The notes under the pieces are model-generated. The model did no database searches, was not told the DNA's origin, and saw only the letters and a program-made list of their open reading frames with translations. A DNA stretch of 28,168 nucleotides from Pseudomonadota bacterium (GTDB lineage Bacteria > Pseudomonadota > Alphaproteobacteria > Rhizobiales > Xanthobacteraceae): the NCBI GenBank assembly GCA_023434095.1, contig JAEYTJ010000210.1, forward strand, positions 1 through 28,168, given 5' to 3'. The position numbers and the translations under genes were made by a program. This document shows, one piece after another, positions 1 to 7,220 of the stretch; the stretch's first letter is position 1, and each line of letters begins with the position of its first letter.

Positions 1-177
1 ATTCTGGCGGGGAAGGTGTCCGTGATGACGCCCATGGGGGTCGCGCTGATCGGGCTTTCAGGGGGGCAGTCGATGAAGTGGACGGCTCGTGATGGCGCTG
101 TCCATACGCTCACGGTCGTCAGCGTGGAGGCGGACGAAGAGGCTGTCAGCGGCGATTTAGCTGAAGCGCACTCCTGA
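1..177 (+). CDS. GreA/GreB-family (Rnk-like) protein, 3' end only
   Basis: The first 58 codons visible are the C-terminal end of a protein that begins before the window; frame 1 is open from base 1 to the TGA at 175-177. The segment contains VMTPMGVALIGLSGGQSM, typical of the C-terminal FKBP-like domain shared by GreA/GreB transcript-cleavage factors and Rnk (regulator of nucleoside diphosphate kinase). In that family the domain docks on RNA polymerase. With no N-terminal coiled coil visible, GreA, GreB and Rnk cannot be told apart; the short, acidic tail after the domain and the GLSxGQS motif fit the Rnk-like group. The stop codon overlaps the end of a decayed integrase fragment on the other strand, so the extreme C-terminus (after about residue 45 here) may have been altered by an insertion. 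Confidence 0.75.
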   Translation: MLAGKVSVMTPMGVALIGLSGGQSMKWTARDGAVHTLTVVSVEADEEAVSGDLAEAHS

Positions 178-606
178 GGGGGCAAATGGCCCGCTCACCC
201 CCTGCCCGTCTTCGCCCTTCGGGCCACTCCCGACCTTGAGGAACTGGCGATGCCAAGGGTTCACGCCCTCCCCGATATGACCGCGCTTCCCGAGCCAATC
301 CCAATAGGACGAAAGCCCGGAGATGGCCTTGTTAGCCGTCGCAGGATGAGCGCCGGCCGTCACGAAAACGTCCGCGATAAAGCGCCCGGCAATCTTGCGG
401 TTCACCGCTTCGATGGTAGCAGGCGCCTTCTTCTCAGCGGACCATTCCTTGAACCGTTTAAGGGCGGGGCGGCGAGCGGCCTCAGTCCGGCCTTTGTGCC
501 TAGGCGGCCTGCGTGAACGAGGCCGCGCACCGTTTCTGCGGACGCGTGACGCCGATGCGCGCTTTGTTGCTGGCCTCTCCGCGCGTGCCTTGCGGCGTCT
601 CCAAGG
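157..606 (-). pseudogene. Tyrosine recombinase (phage integrase) remnant
   Basis: The minus-strand frame is open from 606 to a TAA at 157-159. Its middle part reads like the N-terminal SAM-like core-binding domain of phage/genomic-island integrases: RFKEWSAEKKAPATIEAVNR, then TANKAISGLSSYWDWLGKRG, then EGVNPWHRQ. After that a GPFAPSGVR stretch resembles the RPFTPEEV start of the catalytic domain, and the frame stops. The catalytic domain with the Arg-His-Arg-Tyr residues is absent, because the following DNA is the end of the Rnk-like gene. Bases 480-606 in the same frame have no recognisable homology. I read this as a relic of an integrated element, not a working gene. No tRNA attachment site is visible nearby. 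Confidence 0.65.
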
Positions 607-692
607 TCAGCGGACTCCCCTTCATCCCGTGATGTGACCGAGCCCGAAGGTGCGCGAGGCCGCTTCGGTCGATTGACTCGTTCAATAAATCG

Positions 693-735
693 ACATACCG
701 TCTGCCAGTGTTCGCTATTTCTATATTCGGTATGT
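693..735. promoter_or_regulatory. Inverted repeat in the control region of the catabolic cluster
   Basis: ACATACCG at 693-700 is matched by its exact reverse complement CGGTATGT at 728-735, giving 8-bp arms separated by 27 bases. The pair lies directly before the ATG at 743, in the only AT-richer stretch of the neighbourhood. The rest of the gene-free span 607-742 shows nothing else I can name. A TTGACT at 673-678 could be a -35 element, but no convincing -10 partner was found. The repeat is a reasonable operator candidate for the downstream MerR/XRE regulator; this is inference from position. Confidence 0.4.
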
Positions 736-742
736 AGATCAC

Positions 743-2635
743 ATGTCGCCGCTCGCCGCCTCCCGCTTTCCCTTCTCGATCGGCCATGTCGCCAAGGTCA
801 CGGGCGTGGCGGTGTCGACGCTTCGCTCGTGGGAAAGCCAGGGGCTGCTCACCTCCAACAAGTCGGCAGGCGGACATCGTTCCTACGGCGAGGCCGATAT
901 CGAGCGCATCCGGCGCATCGACCGCATGCGGCGGGTCGACGGCCAGAGCCTTTCCGCCATCCGGCGGCTTCTCGACAGCGAAGAGGACGTCACGGCGGAG
1001 CCTGAACGCGATGCGCCGGTGGTGGCGTTCAACCATCTCGGCGCACGGGTGCGCAGCCTGCGGCAGGAAGCCGGCATGTCGCTGCGGGAGCTTTCCGACC
1101 GTACGCTGATCGCCTCCTCGCATCTCAGCATGTTCGAGCGCGGCGTGGCGTTTCTCTCGCCGGCACGGCTCAACGCCATCGCCGAAGTGTTCGGCCGCTC
1201 GCTGGCGGAACTGCTCGGGGGCACCAGCGGGCGCGACTTTCCGGTGGTGCGGCGCGGACAAGGACGCATCGTCGGCTCCTTCGGGCCGGGCGTCACCATC
1301 GAGCAGCTCACCGTCTCGCAGCGGCTGATGGATGCCGAAGTGTGGACCATCGATCCGGATCGCGAGAGCGACGGTTTTTACGCCCATGAGGGCGAGGAAC
1401 TGATCTATGTGCTGGAGGGCTCGCTGGAGATCGCCCTCGCCGATCGCGACGCCGAGGTGCTGAACCCCGGCGATGGCGCCTATTTCAACAGCCGCATCGC
1501 CCATCGCTGGCGCAACAGCGGCGGGGTCCCCGCCAAGGTGCTGTGGATCAATACCGACAGCGGCCGTCTCGCCTCCATGAGCTTCGAGAAGGCCGACCGC
1601 CGCCTCGGCCTCGGTGCCGGCATTGGCGAAGGCATCGGAGAGGGCGCGCTCAGCCTCGAATTGCCGCAAGGGGCGCGGACCTTCCGTGTCATCGAGACCC
1701 ATACGGAAGGCCATCCGACCCATATTCTGATCGAGCCCCTGGAGGGGCTCGACGACGACACGGTCGCCGGGAAGATGCGCCAGTTCATCGCGCGCTATGA
1801 CAGCCTCCGGCCGCTGCTGCTGCACGAACCGCGAGGCCATTCCGGCGCCTTCGGGCTGGTGCCGGTGGCGTCCAGCGCCGCCGATTTCGGCGCCTTCTTC
1901 ATCTCCTCCTATGGCTATCCGGGCCTGTGCGGCCACGCCATCATGGGCTACACGGCGGCGCTGCGGGCGCTGGGCCGGCTCGCCAACCGCCCTCGCTTCA
2001 CCATCGAGGTGCCCAACGGCATTCTCGGCGTCCAGGTGGGTGGGGAGTGCGGGCCCGATGCCATCGCCCTCGACATGCCGCCGGCCATCATCGCCGAGGT
2101 CCGCCACCATGTGGAAGCGGACGGCGCCGCGTTCGACATCGCCATCGCCATGTGCGGCGACTGCTATGCGCTGGTCGATGCCACTGCGGCGAATTTGACG
2201 CTCGACATGGGCGGCATCGACCGGCTGCTCGTGATTGGCGACGCGTTGCGCCGCGCGCTGAACGAGATGCTCCCGCGCCGCAGCGGGGCGCAGCCGCGCG
2301 TCGACGCGGTGCTCTTTCACGCGGCGGGCGAGAACGGAGCGGTGCGCCAGTTTCTCGCCATCGACCGGCAGAAGTTCGACCGCTCTCCCGGCGTCGCCGG
2401 CCTGTCCTGTCTGCTCGCGTTGCGCGCCGCGACCGGAGCGCTTGCGCCGGGCGCGCGCCTCGAGGCGGTCAGCCTGTTCGGCGGCCATCTCACGGGCGAG
2501 CTCATCACCACGACCCACGGCGCCGGCGGTGCCGTGGCTGCTACGACCCGCATCACGGGACGCGCGCATCTGAAAGCTGTGGCGACGCTCATCCAGGAAA
2601 TGAGCGACCCGCTCGGCAGCGGCTTCCTGAGATAG
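743..2635 (+). CDS. MerR-XRE-cupin-proline racemase-like fusion regulator
   Basis: This 630-residue protein joins four modules. Residues 10-78 form a MerR-type winged helix (HVAKVTGVAVSTLRSWE, then SAGGHRSY). Residues 98-158 form an XRE-type HTH (ARVRSLRQEAGMSLRELSDR). Residues about 195-270 form a cupin with candidate ligands His215, Glu219 and His254. Residues about 312-630 align along their length with proline racemase/4-hydroxyproline epimerase (HEPRGH at 361-366, CGHA at 396-399). The family needs two cysteines; Cys396 is present, but the second motif, normally DRSPCGTG, reads DRSPGVAG at 546-553, so Gly550 replaces the catalytic Cys without a frameshift. Catalysis by the two-base mechanism should be lost. 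I infer a ligand-sensing role, probably for (hydroxy)proline or a pathway intermediate, controlling the genes that follow 73 bases downstream. The ATG at 743 lacks a strong Shine-Dalgarno. A residual lyase activity cannot be excluded. Confidence 0.88.
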   Translation: MSPLAASRFPFSIGHVAKVTGVAVSTLRSWESQGLLTSNKSAGGHRSYGEADIERIRRIDRMRRVDGQSLSAIRRLLDSEEDVTAEPERDAPVVAFNHLGARVRSLRQEAGMSLRELSDRTLIASSHLSMFERGVAFLSPARLNAIAEVFGRSLAELLGGTSGRDFPVVRRGQGRIVGSFGPGVTIEQLTVSQRLMDAEVWTIDPDRESDGFYAHEGEELIYVLEGSLEIALADRDAEVLNPGDGAYFNSRIAHRWRNSGGVPAKVLWINTDSGRLASMSFEKADRRLGLGAGIGEGIGEGALSLELPQGARTFRVIETHTEGHPTHILIEPLEGLDDDTVAGKMRQFIARYDSLRPLLLHEPRGHSGAFGLVPVASSAADFGAFFISSYGYPGLCGHAIMGYTAALRALGRLANRPRFTIEVPNGILGVQVGGECGPDAIALDMPPAIIAEVRHHVEADGAAFDIAIAMCGDCYALVDATAANLTLDMGGIDRLLVIGDALRRALNEMLPRRSGAQPRVDAVLFHAAGENGAVRQFLAIDRQKFDRSPGVAGLSCLLALRAATGALAPGARLEAVSLFGGHLTGELITTTHGAGGAVAATTRITGRAHLKAVATLIQEMSDPLGSGFLR

Positions 2636-2708
2636 GCCTGCGCCTAACCGCCTACGCCTTTCGACCAGACCGGCCTCAAGACAAAGCCAGGGAAACAGGG
2701 AACAGAAG

Positions 2709-3593
2709 ATGATCACCGCTTTTCAGCGGCCGCTTCCGGCCGTCCATGCCCGTCCCAACCGGACGCTGCGCCATGCCGTGCTGATGCTCATTTCGGCATT
2801 CATCGTGGCGCTCTCGACCTTCCAGTCGGCCTTCGCCGCCGATCCCAACCTCGTGCTCGACCGCATCCGCAAGAGCGGCGAGCTGCGCGTGCCGGTCATG
2901 ATCGGCGAGGAGCCCGGCTATATCCGCGACCGCAACACCGGCGCGTGGAGCGGCTTCTACATGGACTGGGCGAGCGACATCGCCACCCTGCTCAACGTCA
3001 AGGTCGTGCCGGTCGAAACCACCTGGGGCAACCTCGCCGCCGACTTCCAGGCCAACAAGATCGACATCGCTTTCGGGCTCAACCCCAATCCCAAACGCGG
3101 CCTCGTGGTGGACTATCTCAGCGTGCCGCTGTTCACCGACGCCTGGGCCATCGTCACCAAGCCGGGCTTCACCAAGAAGACCTGGGCCGAGTTGAACGAC
3201 CCGTCGGTGCGCATCGTCGTGCAGAAGGGCGGCACGATGCAGGTCGTCGCCGAGGCGCTGACCCCCAAGGCCAATATCATCGTGGTGGAGGACCGCCCGC
3301 TCGGCATCATGGAGCTGCAGGCCAACCGCGCCGACGCGATGATCCTCGCCGTGTTCGACGCCATCGACGTCTCCAAGGCGATCAGCGGCCAGATCGTGCT
3401 GCCGAGCCCGATGCTGCTCAACCCCGCGACCATCGGCATGCGCCGCGAGGAAGGCAATGAGGGCTACGAGAACTGGCTCACCAACTGGGTGAACCAGCAG
3501 CGCGCCCTCGGCCTCGCCCAGGGCAAGCTGCGCAAGGCCTTCGAGGCCCGCGGCATCGATCTCTCCGTGCTGCCGGCCGAGTTCAACTTCTGA
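2709..3593 (+). CDS. ABC transporter polar amino acid-binding protein (SBP family 3)
   Basis: A periplasmic solute-binding protein of 294 residues that would capture an amino acid and deliver it to the permease encoded next. A long signal peptide is visible: basic residues to about 21, a hydrophobic stretch at 23-38, and a likely cleavage after AFA near residue 43. The mature part begins LDRIRKSGELRVPV, the classic opening of family 3 binding proteins, followed by SGFYMDWASDIA and a TTWGNLAADFQANKIDIAFG segment that matches the usual ligand-cleft regions. It starts at an ATG preceded by a purine-rich AGGGAACAG. Its position between the regulator and an epimerase-rich catabolic set suggests proline, hydroxyproline or a related imino acid as ligand; the sequence alone does not fix the substrate. 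Confidence 0.9.
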   Translation: MITAFQRPLPAVHARPNRTLRHAVLMLISAFIVALSTFQSAFAADPNLVLDRIRKSGELRVPVMIGEEPGYIRDRNTGAWSGFYMDWASDIATLLNVKVVPVETTWGNLAADFQANKIDIAFGLNPNPKRGLVVDYLSVPLFTDAWAIVTKPGFTKKTWAELNDPSVRIVVQKGGTMQVVAEALTPKANIIVVEDRPLGIMELQANRADAMILAVFDAIDVSKAISGQIVLPSPMLLNPATIGMRREEGNEGYENWLTNWVNQQRALGLAQGKLRKAFEARGIDLSVLPAEFNF

Positions 3594-3621
3594 CGTCGTC
3601 CCCCTCGTCGACGTCACCTAC

Positions 3622-3646
3622 GGTGCCGGCGCCCGCCGCCGGCACC
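3622..3646 (+). terminator. Intercistronic hairpin after the binding-protein gene
   Basis: GGTGCCGGCG at 3622-3631 pairs perfectly with CGCCGGCACC at 3637-3646 around a 5-base loop, 29 bases after the binding-protein stop. No proper T-tract follows. Such hairpins behind binding-protein genes usually stabilise the upstream message or attenuate, so that more binding protein than permease is made; this role is inferred. Confidence 0.5.
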
Positions 3647-3678
3647 GGCCTTTCCCTCCTCCGCAAGGTCGCCGCGCC

Positions 3679-4326
3679 GTGTTCGACTGGTCCGTCATCA
3701 CCCAAAACGTCCATCTGTTCGCCTGGGGACTGGTCGTCACCCTCGAATACACGGTGATCACCTGCGTTCTCGGGCTGATCGTCGGGCTGCTGATCGCGCT
3801 GGTGCAGCTCTCGCCGCTCAAGACGCTGCGCATCATCGGCATGCTGTTCGTCGAGTTCTTCCGCAACGTGCCGCTGCTCGTGTGGCTGCTGTGGAGCTAT
3901 TACGCGCTGCCGATCTTCGCCGGCATCAATATTTCCAAACAGGCCGCTGGCATTCTTGCCCTCAGCCTCTATGGCGGCGCCTATTACGCCGAGATCCTGC
4001 GCGCCGGCATCCAGTCGCTCGACCACGGGCAGGCGGACGCGGCCAAGGCGCTCGGCATGCGCTCCTGGCAGGCGATGCACCGCATCATCCTGCCCCAGGC
4101 GCTGCGCCAGATGATCCCGCCGCTCGCCGGCCAGACCATCATCCAGATGAAGAACACCACGCTGCTCTCCGTGCTCACCGTGCCGGACCTGCTCTACCAG
4201 GCGAGCTACGTCTCCTCCTTCACCTACCGGCCGATGGAGGTCTACACCGTGGTCGGCCTCATCTTCCTCGCCGTCCTCATTCCCTCGAACTATCTCGCGC
4301 GCCGGCTCGAGATGCGCAGTCACTGA
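3679..4326 (+). CDS. Amino acid ABC transporter permease (HisM/GlnP type)
   Basis: An inner-membrane permease of 215 residues with about five hydrophobic segments. The cytoplasmic EAA-like loop that touches the ATPase is visible around residues 115-140 (QADAAKALGMRSWQAMHRII, then LPQALRQ). The N-terminal transmembrane segment contains GLVVTLEYTVITCVLGLIVG, and FFRNVPLLVWL is the family signature found after the second helix. The start is a GTG at 3679 with only a weak upstream purine stretch. Only one permease gene is present, so the channel would be a homodimer, as in several importers of the polar amino acid uptake family. It lies between its binding protein and its ATPase. Confidence 0.9.
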   Translation: MFDWSVITQNVHLFAWGLVVTLEYTVITCVLGLIVGLLIALVQLSPLKTLRIIGMLFVEFFRNVPLLVWLLWSYYALPIFAGINISKQAAGILALSLYGGAYYAEILRAGIQSLDHGQADAAKALGMRSWQAMHRIILPQALRQMIPPLAGQTIIQMKNTTLLSVLTVPDLLYQASYVSSFTYRPMEVYTVVGLIFLAVLIPSNYLARRLEMRSH

Positions 4327-4339
4327 GGAGGGACCCGCC

Positions 4340-5161
4340 ATGACCCGTCATCCCGCCGACGCCCCCCCACTGGTCGAAGTCAGCCAGGTGCGCAAATGCT
4401 ACGGCTCCCACGAGGTGCTGCGCGGCATCGACCTCACCGTCTATCCCGGCGAGGTGGTGGCGCTGCTGGGCTCGTCCGGCTCCGGCAAGACCACGCTGCT
4501 GCGCTGCGTCAACCTGCTGGAACAGCCGACCTCCGGCCGCATCGTCGTCGACGGCTCGACCATCTTCGACCGCGCGGCGGACGGGCGCGACAATGCCCGC
4601 ATCAGCGGCCGCGAGGTCGCCGCCATGCGCAGCCGCGTCGGCATGGTGTTCCAGCAGTTCAACCTGTTCCCGCACATGAACGTGCTGGCGAATGTGATGG
4701 AAGGCCCGCGCACCGTGCTGGGCGAGGCCGACGCGACCAACCGCGCCCGCGCCATGGACCTGCTCGCCAAGGTCGGCATGGCCGAGTTCGCCGACCGCAT
4801 GCCCGGCCGGCTGTCGGGCGGGCAGAAGCAGCGCGTCTCCATCGCCCGCGCGCTCAACATGCGCCCCTCGCTGATGCTGTTCGACGAGCCGACCTCCGCG
4901 CTCGACCCGGAACTGGTCGGCGAGGTGCTCAACACCATGATCACGCTGGCCCGCGAGGGGATGACAATGCTGGTCGTCACCCATGAACTGGGCTTCGCGC
5001 TGGAGGTCGCCACCCGCGTCGTGTTCCTGGATCAAGGCGCCATCTGCGCCCAGGGCACCCCGCAGGAGGTGCTGCTCCATCCCACGAATGAGCGCGTGCG
5101 CGCCTTCGTCAACCGTTTCCACGCCACCGCCGAGCTGATGCGTCCGCTGCTTCAGACCTGA
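4340..5161 (+). CDS. Amino acid ABC transporter ATP-binding protein (GlnQ type)
   Basis: A 273-residue ATPase that powers the adjacent permease. Walker A GSSGSGKTT is at residues 44-52, the Q-loop is in VGMVFQQFNLFPHMNV, the ABC signature LSGGQKQR starts at residue 158, Walker B LMLFDEP is at 178-184, and the switch histidine is His215 in VTHELGFA. A D-loop ALDPE follows Walker B. The ATG at 4340 sits after a good GAGGAGGGA ribosome-binding site, 13 bases past the permease stop, so the two genes are surely co-transcribed. Subgroup features (FNLFPHMNVLANV) match the polar amino acid uptake ATPases such as GlnQ and HisP. Confidence 0.95.
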   Translation: MTRHPADAPPLVEVSQVRKCYGSHEVLRGIDLTVYPGEVVALLGSSGSGKTTLLRCVNLLEQPTSGRIVVDGSTIFDRAADGRDNARISGREVAAMRSRVGMVFQQFNLFPHMNVLANVMEGPRTVLGEADATNRARAMDLLAKVGMAEFADRMPGRLSGGQKQRVSIARALNMRPSLMLFDEPTSALDPELVGEVLNTMITLAREGMTMLVVTHELGFALEVATRVVFLDQGAICAQGTPQEVLLHPTNERVRAFVNRFHATAELMRPLLQT

Positions 5162-5268
5162 CGCGCCGCCCGGCGTTTCCGCATTCCCGAGCCTCTTCCG
5201 CGCGGGGCCGCGTGCCGCGCCACGCCCCCGCTCTGTCCCGACACAGCCTTCCTGAAACGAGACCGCAC

Positions 5269-6177
5269 ATGAGCAAGACCAACTGGCAGGGCATCCACAG
5301 TGTCCTCGTGACCCCCTTCCTGCCCGAGGGGCCGATCGACCTCCCGCGCTTCGAGGCGCTGGCCGAGGCCAATATCGCCAATGGCGCCGACGGGCTCATC
5401 GTCTGCGGCTCGACCGGCGAGTTTTATGCCATGAGCGTCGCCGAGCGGGTGAAGCTGTTCGAGGCGACGGTAAAGGTCGCCGCCGGCCGCGTGCCGGTGC
5501 TGGCGGGCGTTTCCGACCTCCACACCGATGTGGTGCTGGAACTCACCAAGGCCGCCGAGGCGACGGGCTGCGACGGCATCCTTGCCCTGCCGCCGATCTA
5601 CGCCAAGCCGGACCTGCGCGAGGCCGAGCATTTCTACCGCCGCATCTGCGCCGCCTCCGGCCTGCCGGTCATGCTCTACAACAGCCCGGTGCGCATTGGC
5701 GTCAACATCACCCCCGATCTGGTGGCGCGCCTCGCCGAGATTCCGAACGTCGTCGCCATCAAGGATTCCTCCGGCGACATCCAGCAGGTCGCCGAGCTGT
5801 GCCAGAAGGTGAAGGGCGAGCTGGCGGTGTTCGTCGGCTATGAGACGATGATCCGCTCCTCCCTGCCGCTCGGCGTCGTCGGCGTGGTCGCCATGGCGCA
5901 CCAGCTCTCGGGCCGCATCGTGCGCACCTATTTCGACGCCTGCGCCGCCGGCGATGCCCCGACCGCCGACCGGCTGGAGCCGGCGCTGTTTGCCATCTAC
6001 CGCTGCTTCAAGACCGGCAGCTTCTATGCCGGCATCAAGGCGGCGATGAACGCGCTCGGCCAGCCGGTCGGCATTCCGCGCGAGCCGCTGCTCCCCTTCA
6101 CCGACGCGCAGCAGGCCACGGTCGCGAAGATCCTGGCCGAAGCCGATGTCGTCGCTCTTATCAACAAGCTCGCCTGA
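5269..6177 (+). CDS. DapA-family lyase, probable pyrroline-4-hydroxy-2-carboxylate deaminase
   Basis: A 302-residue class I aldolase-fold enzyme of the dihydrodipicolinate synthase/N-acetylneuraminate lyase family. Key residues are visible: GSTGE at 47-51 for carboxylate binding, Tyr137 in LYNSP, and the Schiff-base Lys165 in VVAIKDSSGD. In hydroxyproline degradation a family member (often called HypD or LhpC) converts 1-pyrroline-4-hydroxy-2-carboxylate to 2-oxoglutarate semialdehyde with release of ammonia. The adjoining epimerases and aldehyde dehydrogenases make that the best guess. A lysine-biosynthetic DapA is less likely in this context. I chose the ATG at 5269, where family similarity begins; an in-frame upstream start at 5212 would only add a low-complexity Arg/Pro-rich leader. 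Confidence 0.85.
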   Translation: MSKTNWQGIHSVLVTPFLPEGPIDLPRFEALAEANIANGADGLIVCGSTGEFYAMSVAERVKLFEATVKVAAGRVPVLAGVSDLHTDVVLELTKAAEATGCDGILALPPIYAKPDLREAEHFYRRICAASGLPVMLYNSPVRIGVNITPDLVARLAEIPNVVAIKDSSGDIQQVAELCQKVKGELAVFVGYETMIRSSLPLGVVGVVAMAHQLSGRIVRTYFDACAAGDAPTADRLEPALFAIYRCFKTGSFYAGIKAAMNALGQPVGIPREPLLPFTDAQQATVAKILAEADVVALINKLA

Positions 6178-6189
6178 ACGGACAAAATC

Positions 6190-7197
6190 ATGCGCTCGAC
6201 CCGCATCATCCAGGGCATCGATTCCCACACCGCCGGCTGCCCGCTGCGCCTCATCACGTCCGGCTTCGGGCCGATCCGCGGCGCCACCATGGTGGAGAAG
6301 CGCGCCGACCTGATGAGCCGCGACTGGCTGCGCCAGCTCGTGCTGTTCGAGCCGCGCGGCTCGTTCAACATGCCGGCCGCCGTGCTCACCGAAGCCTGCT
6401 CGCCCGACGCCGATATCGGCATGCTCATCCTTGAGCCGGACACCTACCCGCCCATGTGCGGCCACTGCGCCATGGCGGTCGCCACCATCGCGGTCGAAGC
6501 CGGCTACATCACCGCGCAGGAAGGCGAGACGCTGGTGCGGCTCGACACCCCGGCCGGCGTCGTTCCGGCGCGGGTGAAGGTGGAGAATGGCCGCGCCGTC
6601 TCCGTCACGCTGGAGATGCCGCTGAGCTTCCTCTACCAGCGCGACGTGATGGTGGAGACCAAGAGCTTCGGCAAGGTGCGCGCCGACATTGCCTTCGGCG
6701 GCGATTTCTACCTCATCGTCAAGGGCACCGACCTCGGCCTTGAGCTGACCACCGACAATGCTTGGGCGCTGGTGAGCGCGGCGGCGGAGCTGCGCGCCGG
6801 GCTGAAGGACATTCCGGTCCAGCACCCGACGCTCGCCCATGTCAACGAGATCTACCAGATCGAGATCGTCGGCGAGGGTGACGGCGTGCGCTTCGACGGC
6901 AAGAACGTCGTGGTCTGCCCGCCGACCGTGATCGACCGCTCCCCCTGCGGCACCGGCACCGCCTCGCGCATGGCCATGCTGCACGGCAAGGGCGAGCTGA
7001 AGGTGGGCGACACTTTCCGCCATGCCGGCATTCTCGACACGGTGTTCACCGGCGAGATCCACGGCGAAGCCACCGTCGGCGACCTGCCGGCGATCCGCTG
7101 CACCGTCACCGGCTCGGCCTATCTCACCGGCAGCTTCAACTTCTTCCTCGACCCCAACGACCCGTTCCAGCAGGGCTTCCGCCTCACCGGCGTCTGA
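6190..7197 (+). CDS. Proline racemase/hydroxyproline epimerase family protein, copy 1
   Basis: A 335-residue cofactor-independent racemase/epimerase. Both catalytic cysteines are present: Cys90 in MCGHC (89-93) and Cys253 in DRSPCGTGT (249-257), which argues for two-base epimerisation, not for the 3-hydroxyproline dehydratase branch, where one Cys is replaced. The N-terminal GIDSHTAGCPLRLI motif is typical of the family. The likely job is interconversion of an L- and D- imino acid such as trans-4-hydroxy-L-proline and cis-4-hydroxy-D-proline. It begins 12 bases after the DapA-like gene and is clearly in the same operon. It differs strongly from the second copy at 10416 (FEPRG against HEPRGH, different core), so the two probably have different substrates. 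Confidence 0.88.
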   Translation: MRSTRIIQGIDSHTAGCPLRLITSGFGPIRGATMVEKRADLMSRDWLRQLVLFEPRGSFNMPAAVLTEACSPDADIGMLILEPDTYPPMCGHCAMAVATIAVEAGYITAQEGETLVRLDTPAGVVPARVKVENGRAVSVTLEMPLSFLYQRDVMVETKSFGKVRADIAFGGDFYLIVKGTDLGLELTTDNAWALVSAAAELRAGLKDIPVQHPTLAHVNEIYQIEIVGEGDGVRFDGKNVVVCPPTVIDRSPCGTGTASRMAMLHGKGELKVGDTFRHAGILDTVFTGEIHGEATVGDLPAIRCTVTGSAYLTGSFNFFLDPNDPFQQGFRLTGV

Positions 7198-7220
7198 GGC
7201 AACGGGTTCAGGAGAGGCTC

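Noticed and set aside
2371..2420. A possible frameshift explaining the missing second Cys in the regulator's racemase domain
   Set aside because: The motif aligns codon for codon with DRSPCGTG on both sides (DRSP kept, later Gly kept), and the frame continues with family-like sequence to the end, so these are substitutions and not a shift.
500..2716. A 738-codon open frame on the minus strand
   Set aside because: It is antisense to the fusion regulator, which has clear domains in all four parts. The minus frame is Arg/Ala/His/Gly-rich without any family motif, the usual effect of high GC on opposite frames. The same applies to long antisense frames at 2676-3617, 5152-7062, 7119-8702, 8683-10203, 10395-12095, 22441-24114 and 23892-25643.
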